Shown here one piece after another: positions 7,317 to 16,192 of a DNA stretch of 64,000 nucleotides; the stretch's first letter is position 1; every line of letters begins with the position of its first letter. The stretch comes from Dyella sp. S184 (GTDB lineage Bacteria > Pseudomonadota > Gammaproteobacteria > Xanthomonadales > Rhodanobacteraceae): NCBI RefSeq assembly GCF_009766065.1, contig NZ_LMUE01000005.1, positions 186,001-250,000 of the forward strand. Direction: 5' to 3'. Under the pieces are notes generated by a model. It was not told where the DNA came from. It made no database searches and saw only the letters and a list, made by a program, of their open reading frames with translations. The position numbers and the translations under genes were made by a program.

Positions 7317-10300
7317 TCAATGGTTTTCCAGCGCCGGCTGGGCGTGCGCGGCGGCGCGCTCACGCGCCCATGCTTCGCGACGCTCGACCAGGGCACGAAT
7401 GACGACATAGAACAGCGGCGTGTAGATCAACCCGAAGATGGTCACGCCGAGCATGCCGGAGAACACCGCCACTCCCATCGCATGCCGCATCTCGGCACCG
7501 GCACCGTGCGAGGTGACCAGCGGCACCACACCCATGATGAAGGCGAACGAGGTCATCAGGATCGGGCGCAGTCGCAGCTTCGCTGCTTCCAGCACCGCTT
7601 CATGACGGCTCATGCCTTCGTGCTGGCGTTCGCGGGCAAACTCGACGATCAGGATCGCGTTCTTGCACGCCAGTCCGACCAGCACGATCAATCCGATCTG
7701 GGTGAAGATATTGTTGTCACCACCAGAGAGCCACACACCGGCGATCGCGGACAGCAGCACCATCGGCACGATCAGGATCACCGCCAGCGGCAGCGACCAG
7801 CTTTCGTATAGCGACGACAGCACCAGGAACACCAGCAGCACGCACAACGGGAACACCAGGATCGCGGTATTGCCGGCGAGAATCTGCTGGTAGGTCAGCT
7901 CGGTCCATTCGAAGCTGATGCCGTCCGGCAGGTTTTCCTTCGCCAGTTTTTCCATCGCCGCCTGTGCCTGGCCGGAACTGAAACCGGGCGCGGGTCCGCC
8001 ATTGATCTCGGCGGTGGGATAGCCGTTGTAATGCTGCACGCGATCCGGACCGGCACCCTGCTGCACGGTGACGAACGAACCCAGCGGCACCATCTGGCCC
8101 TGCGCGTTGCGCGTCTTCAACTGCAGGATGTCCTGCGCCGAATGGCGGAACGCCGGGTCGGCCGACACGTTGACCTGATAGGTGCGGCCGAAACGATTGA
8201 AGTCGTTGACGTAGAGCGAGCCCATATAGGCCTGCATGGTCTGGTACACGTCGGCCAGGTTCACGCCTTCGGCCTTGGCCTTCTCGCGATCCACGTCGGC
8301 ATCCACCTGCGGCACACTGACTTGGAAGCTGGAGAACAGCCCGGCCAGTGCCGGCACTTTCTGGCTGGCCGCGATCAGGCCCTGGGTCTGCTTGTACAGC
8401 TCATCGAAACCACGGTCACTGCGATCCTCGATCTGCAGACGGAAGCCGCCGATCGTACCCAGTCCCATCACCGGCGGCGGCGGGAACACCGCAATATAGG
8501 CGTCCTGGATCGCCGCAAATTTCTGATTCAGTGCACCGGCAATCGCACCGGCCGACAGATCCGCACTGCGGCGTTCCTCGAACGGTTTCAGCGTGACGAA
8601 TACGATGCCCGAGTTGGTGGAGTTGGTGAAACCATTGATCGACAGACCGGGGAAGGACACGGCGTGCTCCACGCCCGGCTGCTTCAGTGCGATCTCGTCC
8701 ATGCGCCGGATCACATCCTCGGAACGATCGAGCGAAGCCGCATCGGGCAGTTGCGCGAACGCCACCAGATACTGCTTGTCCTGCGCCGGCACGAAGCCGG
8801 TCGGGACATGCGAGAAGCCGAGCCAGGTCAGGCCGATCAGGCCGGCATACAGCACCAGCGCGATCGAGCCTTTGCCGAGGATGCGCTTCACGCCGCCGAC
8901 ATAACGGTCGGAGCCGCGATGGAACATGCGATTGAACGGGCGGAACAACCAGCCGAACGCGCGATCGATCCCGCGCGTCAGACGATCCTTCGGCGCGTCA
9001 TGGCCTTTCAACAACACGGCGGCCAGCGCCGGGCTGAGGGTCAGCGAATTGAACGCCGAGATCACCGTGGAGATCGCGATGGTCAGCGCAAACTGGCGGT
9101 AGAACTGGCCGGTGAGGCCGCTGACGAAGGCGGTCGGGATGAATACCGCGCACAGCACCAGTGCGGTGGCCACGATCGGGCCGGTGACCTCGTGCATTGC
9201 CTTGCGCGTGGCCTCCTTCGGCGACTGCCCGAGTTCGATGTGCCGCTCAACGTTTTCCACCACCACGATCGCGTCATCGACCACGATGCCGATCGCCAGC
9301 ACCAGCCCGAACAGCGACAGTGCATTGAGCGAGAAGCCGGCCAGGTACATCACCGCGAACGTGCCGATCAGCGACACCGGCACCGCCACCAGCGGAATGA
9401 TCGAGGCGCGCCAGGTCTGCAGGAACAGGATCACCACCAGCACCACCAGCAGGATCGCTTCCAGCAGCGTATGCGCCACCGCCTCGATCGAGCCGCGTAC
9501 GAAGACCGTGGGGTCGTACACGATGCTGTAGTCGACGCCCTGCGGGAAATCCTTCTTCAGCTGCGCCATCGTGGCGCGTACTTCGTTGGAGATCTGGATC
9601 GCATTGGAGCCGGGTCGCGCGAAAATCGGCAGTGCCACCGCCGGCTTGTTGTCGAGCAGGCTGCGCAGCGCGTAGTTGTTCGAGCCCAGGTCGACGCGGG
9701 CGACGTCGTTCAGATGGGTGACACCGCCATCGGCGTTGGTGCGCACGATGATGTTGCGGAAATCCTCTTCGCTGACCAGTCGGCCACGCGTGTTGATGTT
9801 GAGCTGGAACGCCGAATTGCTCGGCCCCGGCGGTGCGTTCAAGGCACCGGCCGCGACCTGCACGTTCTGCTCCTGGATCGCGTTGATCACATCGCCGGTG
9901 GTGAGTCCGCGCGAGGCCAGTTTCTGCGGATCCAGCCATACGCGCATGCTGTATTCGCCGGCACCGAAGATCTGCACGTCGCCGACGCCATCGAGCCGGC
10001 CCAGCACATCCTTCACGTGCAGCCGCGCGTAGTTCGACAGGTACAGCATGTCGTAGCGCTGATCCGGCGAGGTGAGATGCACCACCATGGTCAGATCGGG
10101 CGAACTCTTCTGGGTGGTCACGCCGAGCCGCTGCACTTCCTCCGGCAGCTTGGGCAAGGCCTGCGCCACGCGGTTCTGCACGTCGACCTGGGCGGTCTGC
10201 AGATCGGTGCCAAGGGCGAAGGTCACGGTCAGCGTGAGCGCGCCGTCGCTGGTCGCCTGCGAGGAGGTGTACAGCATGCCTTCCGCGCCGTTGATCTGTT

Positions 10301-10508
10301 CTTCCAGCGGCGTGGCGACGGTCTCGGCGATCACCTTGGGATTGGCGCCGGGATAGCTGGCATGCACCACCACGGTGGGCGGCACGACTTCGGGGTATTC
10401 GCTGATCGGCAACTGGAACACCGCGATGCTGCCGGTAATCACGAACAGCAGCGACAGCACGGCGGCCATGATCGGCCGGTTGACGAAAAACTGGGCAATG
10501 TTTTTCAT
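7317..10508 (-). CDS. RND multidrug efflux pump, HAE1 family (MexF/AcrB-type)
   Basis: 1063 residues, the normal size for an HAE1 inner-membrane proton antiporter. The N-terminus MKNIAQFFVNRPIMAAVLS, the porter-domain sequences, and the TM4 relay GIVVDDAIVVVENVERH with paired aspartates are all present, as is the TM10 Lys in ACKNAILIVEFA. It exports hydrophobic or amphipathic compounds together with the adjacent adaptor and outer-membrane channel. The start at 10508 is chosen over an upstream in-frame codon because the family begins with this motif; the adaptor gene stops 10 bases before it. A shortened copy of its C-terminus follows it. Confidence 0.95.
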   Translation of the reverse strand: MKNIAQFFVNRPIMAAVLSLLFVITGSIAVFQLPISEYPEVVPPTVVVHASYPGANPKVIAETVATPLEEQINGAEGMLYTSSQATSDGALTLTVTFALGTDLQTAQVDVQNRVAQALPKLPEEVQRLGVTTQKSSPDLTMVVHLTSPDQRYDMLYLSNYARLHVKDVLGRLDGVGDVQIFGAGEYSMRVWLDPQKLASRGLTTGDVINAIQEQNVQVAAGALNAPPGPSNSAFQLNINTRGRLVSEEDFRNIIVRTNADGGVTHLNDVARVDLGSNNYALRSLLDNKPAVALPIFARPGSNAIQISNEVRATMAQLKKDFPQGVDYSIVYDPTVFVRGSIEAVAHTLLEAILLVVLVVILFLQTWRASIIPLVAVPVSLIGTFAVMYLAGFSLNALSLFGLVLAIGIVVDDAIVVVENVERHIELGQSPKEATRKAMHEVTGPIVATALVLCAVFIPTAFVSGLTGQFYRQFALTIAISTVISAFNSLTLSPALAAVLLKGHDAPKDRLTRGIDRAFGWLFRPFNRMFHRGSDRYVGGVKRILGKGSIALVLYAGLIGLTWLGFSHVPTGFVPAQDKQYLVAFAQLPDAASLDRSEDVIRRMDEIALKQPGVEHAVSFPGLSINGFTNSTNSGIVFVTLKPFEERRSADLSAGAIAGALNQKFAAIQDAYIAVFPPPPVMGLGTIGGFRLQIEDRSDRGFDELYKQTQGLIAASQKVPALAGLFSSFQVSVPQVDADVDREKAKAEGVNLADVYQTMQAYMGSLYVNDFNRFGRTYQVNVSADPAFRHSAQDILQLKTRNAQGQMVPLGSFVTVQQGAGPDRVQHYNGYPTAEINGGPAPGFSSGQAQAAMEKLAKENLPDGISFEWTELTYQQILAGNTAILVFPLCVLLVFLVLSSLYESWSLPLAVILIVPMVLLSAIAGVWLSGGDNNIFTQIGLIVLVGLACKNAILIVEFARERQHEGMSRHEAVLEAAKLRLRPILMTSFAFIMGVVPLVTSHGAGAEMRHAMGVAVFSGMLGVTIFGLIYTPLFYVVIRALVERREAWARERAAAHAQPALENH

Positions 10509-10518
10509 GATGTGGGAA

Positions 10519-11772
10519 TCAGTCCTGCGCGCGCTTGCCGGTGGCCGTGGTGGCCAGCGCGGTAGGCGTGTCATTGTTCAAAGTGGGCGTGGCCGGGTTG
10601 GCATCGACGAAGGCCTTGTCGCTGTCGTCGAGGCGGTACTGCATCGCCACCTTCTGCGGGTTGACCTCGGCGCCGGGGCGCACGTGCTGCAGGCCGTTGA
10701 CGATCACCACGTCGCTGGCGTCGAGGCCGCTGTCGACGATCCTCAGGCCGTGGAACAGCGCGCCGGTGCTGACCTTGCGGTATTCCACCTTGCGCTCCTT
10801 GTCGACCACGTAGACGAACTGGTTGCCCAGGTCGGTGCCGATCGCGCGATCGTCCACCAGCAGGCGCGGGCGGGCCTGGCCACTCTGCAGTTGCACGCGG
10901 GCATACAGGCCGGGCGTGTAGAGGCCATCGCGGTTGTCGAACACCGCGCGCAGTCGCATCGTGCCCGACTCGGTGTGCAGCTGGTTGTCGACGAAGTCGA
11001 GGCGGCCTTCGTGCGGATAACCGGCTTCGTCGACCAGACCCATCGTCGCTTCGATCCGCGCCTCACGGCCTGCCTGCGACGCGCTTGCGCGCAGATGATC
11101 GAGCTTGAGCCAGGTCTGTTCGTCCACGTCGAAGTAGACGTAGACCGGATTCACCGTGACCACGCTGGTCAGCACGTCGCTGCTGGTGACCAGGTTGCCG
11201 GGGGTGATGCGGATATTGCTGACGCGGCCGTCGATCGGCGAACGCACCTGGGTGAAATCCAGGTTCAAGCGTGCTGCGGCCAGTGCGGCTGTGCTGGCTT
11301 CCAGTTGTGCACGCGCGCTCTGTTCGGCGGTGTCCTGGCTGTCGGCTTCCTGCTGTGCCACGGCGTGCTGGGCCAGCAGCATCGCGGCGCGGTGCTGATT
11401 GGTTTCGGCCAGGCTCAAGGCGGCCTTGGCTTGCGCCTGGTTGGCGCTGAGCCGGTCGACTTCGGCCTGGTACGGGCGCGGGTCGAGCTGGAACAGCACG
11501 TCGCCCTTGTGCACCAGGGCGCCTTCCTGGAAATGCACCGAGTCCACGAAGCCGCCGACCCGCGGTTGCACCTGCACGGTGTTGACCGCCTGCAGTCGGC
11601 CGGTGAATTCGGCGCTGTCGCTGACCTCGCGGGTCAAGGCTTGCGCCACCGTCACTTCAGGCGGCGGGCCGCCGGGCGCGCTCTGGGCCTGGCTGCTATT
11701 GCCATGCAGAAGAATCCAGCTGCCCAGTACACCGGCGGCAACCAGCGGGGCCAGCATCCATTGTTTTTTCAT
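10519..11772 (-). CDS. RND efflux periplasmic adaptor (membrane fusion protein)
   Basis: 417 residues. An N-terminal membrane anchor or signal (MKKQWMLAPLVAAGVLGSWILL) precedes the lipoyl-type half motifs (GRLQAVNTVQVQPRVGGFVDSV and GALVHKGDVLFQLDPRPYQAEVD). A coiled-coil hairpin (LSANQAQAKAALSLAET...) and the second half (SPIDGRVSNIRITPGNLV) follow. No lipobox Cys is visible, so it is anchored by the helix or is soluble. GGGAG six bases upstream supports ATG 11772. It is the first gene of the efflux operon and is divergent from the LysR gene. Confidence 0.94.
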   Translation of the reverse strand: MKKQWMLAPLVAAGVLGSWILLHGNSSQAQSAPGGPPPEVTVAQALTREVSDSAEFTGRLQAVNTVQVQPRVGGFVDSVHFQEGALVHKGDVLFQLDPRPYQAEVDRLSANQAQAKAALSLAETNQHRAAMLLAQHAVAQQEADSQDTAEQSARAQLEASTAALAAARLNLDFTQVRSPIDGRVSNIRITPGNLVTSSDVLTSVVTVNPVYVYFDVDEQTWLKLDHLRASASQAGREARIEATMGLVDEAGYPHEGRLDFVDNQLHTESGTMRLRAVFDNRDGLYTPGLYARVQLQSGQARPRLLVDDRAIGTDLGNQFVYVVDKERKVEYRKVSTGALFHGLRIVDSGLDASDVVIVNGLQHVRPGAEVNPQKVAMQYRLDDSDKAFVDANPATPTLNNDTPTALATTATGKRAQD

Positions 11773-11880
11773 CTTGCGCTCCCAGAACCTTGTAGGCCGG
11801 GCACATATCCCCGGCGAAGGGTCGAGAGAATAGGTGTACCTTGCGGTATAGAAAATCCGTTTCTTGCGCACTACACTCAT

Positions 11881-11898
11881 GACTCGTAATCACGAATC
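11881..11898. promoter_or_regulatory. Candidate LysR-type operator in divergent promoter
   Basis: The 143-base gap between the adaptor gene and the LysR gene holds the imperfect dyad GACTCGT-AATC-ACGAATC (6 of 7 arm bases pair), with the perfect core TCGT-N4-ACGA. It lies 18 bases upstream of the regulator start, where autoregulating LysR proteins often bind. The match is structural only; binding is inferred. Confidence 0.45.
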
Positions 11899-11915
11899 GG
11901 TCAGGAATCCAGGCT

Positions 11916-12890
11916 ATGGAAGACTTTTCAGCAATTTCGACCTTCGTCCGGGTGGTCGAGGCAAAGAGTTTCGCCGCCGCCGCCAGCCAGTTGGGGATGA
12001 CGCCCTCCGGCGTCAGCCGCGCGGTGGCGCGGCTGGAGACCCAGCTGGGCGCACGGCTGCTGTTCCGTTCGACACGATCGCTGCGGTTGACCGACGATGG
12101 GGCCGCATTCCATGCACGTTGCAAGGAGATTCTTGCGGACCTGTCTGAGGCAACCGAGGCGCTGGGGCATGCGCGCAGCCACCCCGTGGGCAGGCTGCGA
12201 CTCGCTGCCCATTCAGCGATCGGACGTGCCGCACTGATCCCGAACCTGGCCGAATTCGAGCAGCGCTACCCGGATATCCGGCTCGAACTGGCGATGTGCG
12301 ATTACCACTTCGATCTCAACGAAGAGGGCTACGACTGCGCCATCCGCATGGGCGAACTGGAAGATTCCAACCTGATCGCACGCAAGCTCGGCTATTTCAA
12401 CAATGTGCTGTGCGCCTCGCCCGACTATCTGCGCCGGCACGGCGCGCCGCGCAGCATCGAGGATCTGCAGCAGCATCGTTGCATCAACTACGTCTACCCG
12501 AGCACCCGCAAGCCGTACCAGTGGCAGTTCGATACCCCGAGCGGGCGGGTCGAGCTGGATATCGACGCGCACATGCTGATCAATGACGGTGAATCGGTGA
12601 TCCAGGCGGCGGTCGCCGGTCTCGGCATCATCCAGATCCCGCATTGTCTGGCTGCCACCGCGCTGGCCAAGGGTCAGCTGGAGATCGTGATGACCGACAC
12701 GATCTCCACCGGTTCACCGGTATGGATCGTCTATCCGCAGAAGCGCCACCTGTCGGCGCGCGTGCAGGCGTTCATCGAGTGGATCAGCGAGCTGTTCCAG
12801 CGCACCAGCGAACCGCAGTGCCGGATTACCGCGCGGATCAATGCGGAGAAGGCCGAGCGCGGCGAAGAGCGGATCGCTGCCGTTGCCTGA
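11916..12890 (+). CDS. LysR-family transcriptional regulator of the efflux operon
   Basis: 324 residues. The N-terminal winged helix (ISTFVRVVEAKSFAAAASQLGMTPSGVSRAVARLE) is followed by a substrate-binding fold of the type seen in DmlR/YafC-like regulators (RLRLAAHSAIGRAALIPNLAEF, YDCAIRMGELEDSNLIARKL). The C-terminal ~25 residues are charged and longer than usual. It is divergent from the RND operon, the standard arrangement for a LysR activator or repressor of a MexEF-type pump. The inducer is unknown. Confidence 0.92.
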   Translation: MEDFSAISTFVRVVEAKSFAAAASQLGMTPSGVSRAVARLETQLGARLLFRSTRSLRLTDDGAAFHARCKEILADLSEATEALGHARSHPVGRLRLAAHSAIGRAALIPNLAEFEQRYPDIRLELAMCDYHFDLNEEGYDCAIRMGELEDSNLIARKLGYFNNVLCASPDYLRRHGAPRSIEDLQQHRCINYVYPSTRKPYQWQFDTPSGRVELDIDAHMLINDGESVIQAAVAGLGIIQIPHCLAATALAKGQLEIVMTDTISTGSPVWIVYPQKRHLSARVQAFIEWISELFQRTSEPQCRITARINAEKAERGEERIAAVA

Positions 12891-12928
12891 GATGCCCTGC
12901 CGCTGCAAGCCGCGACAAGAAGCAAGCG

Positions 12929-13741
12929 TCACGTGCCCGCCGGCACCAGCAACAGCAGCGCCACGCCGAGCACGATGCGGTAGATCGCGAACCAGGTGAA
13001 GCGGTGCGTGCGGATATAGCCGAGTAGCCACTTCACCGCGATGAAACCGACGATCAGCGAGACCACGAAGCCGATGATCAGGGCGCTCCAGTCTTCGTGC
13101 GCCACGCCACCGTTCTTCATGACCTTCAGCAGCTCGTAACCGGTCGCCGCATACATGGTCGGGATGCCGACCAGGAAGGCGAACTCGGTGGCTGCGGCGC
13201 GGTTGCTGGTGCCGACCAGCATCGCGGTGAAAATCGTCGCACCCGAACGCGAGGTGCCGGGAAATACACCCGCCACCATCTGGGCGAGGCCGACCAGGAT
13301 CGCCACCCGCCAGGTCACCTGGGTGCGATCCACCTGCTTCGCGGCCAGCCCTTCCGCACCGAGCATCCAGAAGCCGCCAATCACCAGTGCCCACGCGATC
13401 GGCGTCACCTTCTCCGGCAGCTTGAAGCCGTAGTGGGTGACGATCAGTCCGAGTACCACGGTGATCATGAACGCCACGAACAGCTTGAACAGGTAATCGC
13501 GGTTGGCCGGGTCGCGCCACTGCGTGAACAGCTGCCAGATCCGCGACCAGTAGATGAACGTGACTGCCAGAATCGCACCGGCCTGGATACCGACGTTGAA
13601 CAGGTCCGAGCGTTCACCGAGCCCGAACTTCTCGGCGATCAGCAGATGGCCGGTGCTGGATATCGGCAGGAATTCGGTGACGCCCTCGATGATGCCGAGC
13701 AAGATGACGTGAATCAGGTCGGTCACGGGACAGTTCCACAA
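12929..13741 (-). CDS. uppP: Undecaprenyl-diphosphate phosphatase (BacA/UppP)
   Basis: 270-residue integral membrane enzyme that dephosphorylates undecaprenyl pyrophosphate so the lipid carrier can be reused for peptidoglycan and other envelope glycans. Both signature regions are intact: EGVTEFLPISSTGHLLI near the N-terminus and PGTSRSGATIFTAM in the middle. Several hydrophobic helices span the rest. The annotated ATG gives MWNCPVTDLIHV; a GTG five codons later (VTDLIHV) is an equally good start. It converges with the LysR gene, leaving 38 bases between stops. Confidence 0.95.
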   Translation of the reverse strand: MWNCPVTDLIHVILLGIIEGVTEFLPISSTGHLLIAEKFGLGERSDLFNVGIQAGAILAVTFIYWSRIWQLFTQWRDPANRDYLFKLFVAFMITVVLGLIVTHYGFKLPEKVTPIAWALVIGGFWMLGAEGLAAKQVDRTQVTWRVAILVGLAQMVAGVFPGTSRSGATIFTAMLVGTSNRAAATEFAFLVGIPTMYAATGYELLKVMKNGGVAHEDWSALIIGFVVSLIVGFIAVKWLLGYIRTHRFTWFAIYRIVLGVALLLLVPAGT

Positions 13742-14127
13742 GAAATATGGAGGCGCGCCGACAAGTTCTGGCGCGTCGGCAGCAGGCGTTATAGCTTACG
13801 GGCTTTGCGGGGGCGGCTGCTGGCCGAGCCGGATCGCGGGCCATGGATTCAATCGGCAGCCGGTTGAGCGATCGGGCTGCAGTCGCGCCGTGACAGGCAG
13901 TTTGAGCCCGCTATTCCTTGCTGCGCAGGTGGAGTGCGAACTTGCGTCGCAGGTCACCAGGGACGTATTTCTTTTCGGTACCTACTATCTGGCCGCCGAG
14001 TTCAGCTGTAGATTGCTGAAAGATCCTGTGAGGAGCTGCTGCCGTCCATGCAACGCGCCATGCCTCTGCAGCACCACCTGAAATCCGACCCAGATCGGCA
14101 GGTCGCATCGTCACGGGGAAGTGAGTC
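13742..14127. other. Intergenic region without a recognisable gene
   Basis: 386 bases upstream of both uppP and the sulfotransferase gene, so it presumably carries two divergent promoters. A minus-strand frame (13911-14147) ends in a basic stretch (KKYVPGDLRRKFALHLRSKE) that might be a gene relic, but it overlaps the next start and has no supporting features. I see no clear terminator or operator. Confidence 0.4.
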
Positions 14128-16152
14128 GTGACGGAGGTGTCTGCCACCGGTACGGTGGAACAGGCACTAGCTCACGCCACGCGCTTGCTGGACAGCGATC
14201 CGGCATTGGCCGCCGAGCAGCTCACCGAGATACTGAAGGTGGTCGAGGCTCACCCGGCCGCGCTGCGGCTGCTGGCGAAGGCGCGGTCGATCCTGGGTGA
14301 TGACCAAGGCGCGCTCGACATCCTCGTACCCTTGGCACAGACCCAGCCGAACTGGGCGATGGTTCATCTCGACCTGGGCCTGGCCCTGGGCTGCGACGGG
14401 CGCGGGCAGGAAGCGATCGATGCGTTGCGCCGGGCGGTGGCACTGAAGCCCGAGCTGCCGCAAGCCTGGCGCGTGCTGGGCGACCATCTCATGGCGGCCG
14501 GCGAACAGGAGGCAGCCGACGAGGCGTACGCCAGTCACGTGCGTCATTCCACCCGTGATCCGCGCCTGCTGGATGCCGCCATCGCGTTGGCGGAGAACCG
14601 CATTCCCGCTGCCGAAGCCTTGTTGCGCGAGCATCTGAAGCAGGCGCCGACCGACGTGGCCGCGATTCGCATGTTCGCCGAGGTCGCCGCACGTCTGGGC
14701 CGCAACGAGGATGCCGTGAACCTGCTCGCACGCTGCCTGGAGCTGGCGCCCAGCTTCCATGCTGCGCGCCAGAACTACGCCCTGGTCCTGCATCGCAGCA
14801 ACCAGCCGGAACAGGCACTGGTCGAGATCGAGCGCTTGCTGGCGGCGGAACCCGGTCATCTCGGCTGCCGCAATCTCAAGGCGGCGGTGCTGTGCCGGAT
14901 CGGCGAGTACGAACCCGCCATCCGCATCTATGCCGATCTGCTGGAACACTACCCGCGAAATCCGAAAGTGTGGGTGAGCTATGGCCATGCGCTGAAAACC
15001 GCTGGCCATGGCGACCGCGCCATCGATGCTTATCGTCGCAGCCTGGAGCTCGAACCGTCCTTCGGCGAAGTCTGGTGGAGTCTGGCCAATCTGAAGACCT
15101 ACCGCTTCAGCGCCGACGACCTGGCCGCAATGCGCCGGCAACTGGCTCGCACGGATCTCGCCGAGGACGACCGTCTGCATCTGGAGTTCGCCGCCGGCAA
15201 GGCGCTGGAGGACGCCGGCGAGTACGAAACATCCTTCCGGCATTACGCCCAGGGCAATGCGATCCGTCACGCGCAGCTGCACTACAGCGCCGACGACACC
15301 CATGCGCGGGTGCAGCACATCCGTGCGCACTACACGCGCGATTTTTTTGCCGCGCGTGCAGGGGCCGGCAGTCCGGCGCGTGATCCGATCTTCGTCGTCG
15401 GCCTGCCGCGTGCCGGCTCCACCCTGATCGAGCAGATCCTGTCCAGCCACAGCCAGGTCGAGGGCACGATGGAGCTGCCCGAGGTCACCTCGATCACGCG
15501 CATGCTGCGCACGCAAGCCGATGCCGACAGCGCGATGCCGTACCACGACGCACTGGCTGCACTCGATGTCGATGCCTTGCGTGCACTCGGCGAGCGTTAC
15601 CTCGAGCACACCCGGATCCAGCGCAAGACCTCGGCGCCGTTGTTCATCGACAAGATGCCGAACAACTTCATGCACATCGGCCTGATCCATTTGATGCTGC
15701 CGAACGCGAAGATCATCGATGCGCGCCGGCATCCGCTGGGCTGCTGCTTCTCCGGCTTCAAGCAGCATTTCGCGCGCGGGCAGAGCTTCAGCTACGACCT
15801 CGGGGATCTTGGTCGCTACTACCGCGACTACGTCGCGCTGATGGGGCATTTCGACGCGGTGTTGCCGGGACGGATCCACCGTGTCGTCTATGAACATATG
15901 GTCGAGGACACCGAGGGGGAGGTTCGTCGGCTGCTTGAGTATTGCGGGCTGCCGTTCGAGGAATCGTGCCTGCGGTTCTTCCAGAACGCGCGGCCGGTAC
16001 GCACCGCCAGTTCGGAACAGGTACGCCAGCCGATCTACCGGGAAGGGGTGGATCACTGGCGGCATTACGCACCATGGTTGGTGCCTTTGGAGTTGGCATT
16101 GGGGCCAGTACTGGAGAGCTATCCCAACGTACCGGAGTTGGAGGAGACGTAG
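14128..16152 (+). CDS. TPR-repeat sulfotransferase (copy 1)
   Basis: 674 residues from GTG 14128 (GGGGAAG eight bases upstream). Residues ~10-400 are tetratricopeptide-like helical repeats (LDLGLALGCDGRGQEAIDAL, AIDAYRRSLELEPSFGEVW). From ~415 a PAPS-dependent sulfotransferase domain begins with the 5'-phosphosulfate loop VGLPRAGSTLIEQIL. It continues with DKMPNNFMHIGLIHLMLPNAKII and the 3'-phosphate-binding region DARRHPLGCCFSGFKQHF, and ends with VRTASSEQVRQPIY. The domain resembles tyrosylprotein-type sulfotransferases. No signal peptide, so probably cytosolic; the acceptor is unknown. A TonB receptor gene follows 40 bases later, and a paralogous pair lies at 36-40.8 kb. Confidence 0.88.
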   Translation: MTEVSATGTVEQALAHATRLLDSDPALAAEQLTEILKVVEAHPAALRLLAKARSILGDDQGALDILVPLAQTQPNWAMVHLDLGLALGCDGRGQEAIDALRRAVALKPELPQAWRVLGDHLMAAGEQEAADEAYASHVRHSTRDPRLLDAAIALAENRIPAAEALLREHLKQAPTDVAAIRMFAEVAARLGRNEDAVNLLARCLELAPSFHAARQNYALVLHRSNQPEQALVEIERLLAAEPGHLGCRNLKAAVLCRIGEYEPAIRIYADLLEHYPRNPKVWVSYGHALKTAGHGDRAIDAYRRSLELEPSFGEVWWSLANLKTYRFSADDLAAMRRQLARTDLAEDDRLHLEFAAGKALEDAGEYETSFRHYAQGNAIRHAQLHYSADDTHARVQHIRAHYTRDFFAARAGAGSPARDPIFVVGLPRAGSTLIEQILSSHSQVEGTMELPEVTSITRMLRTQADADSAMPYHDALAALDVDALRALGERYLEHTRIQRKTSAPLFIDKMPNNFMHIGLIHLMLPNAKIIDARRHPLGCCFSGFKQHFARGQSFSYDLGDLGRYYRDYVALMGHFDAVLPGRIHRVVYEHMVEDTEGEVRRLLEYCGLPFEESCLRFFQNARPVRTASSEQVRQPIYREGVDHWRHYAPWLVPLELALGPVLESYPNVPELEET

Positions 16153-16192
16153 CTACTTCCGCTGGATTGTCGTGGACTAGAGAGGGGAGCTT

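Noticed and set aside
8031..10565. An 844-codon open frame on the plus strand opposite the RND pump gene
   Set aside because: It is the antisense shadow of a high-GC gene; the translation is His/Gln/Arg/Asp-rich without domains, while the minus strand encodes a clear RND pump.
14167..16065. A 632-codon minus-strand frame opposite sulfotransferase copy 1, and a 653-codon one (38732-40693) opposite copy 2
   Set aside because: Both are antisense to conserved TPR-sulfotransferases and have shadow-like composition; their parallel occurrence only reflects the paralogy of the real genes.
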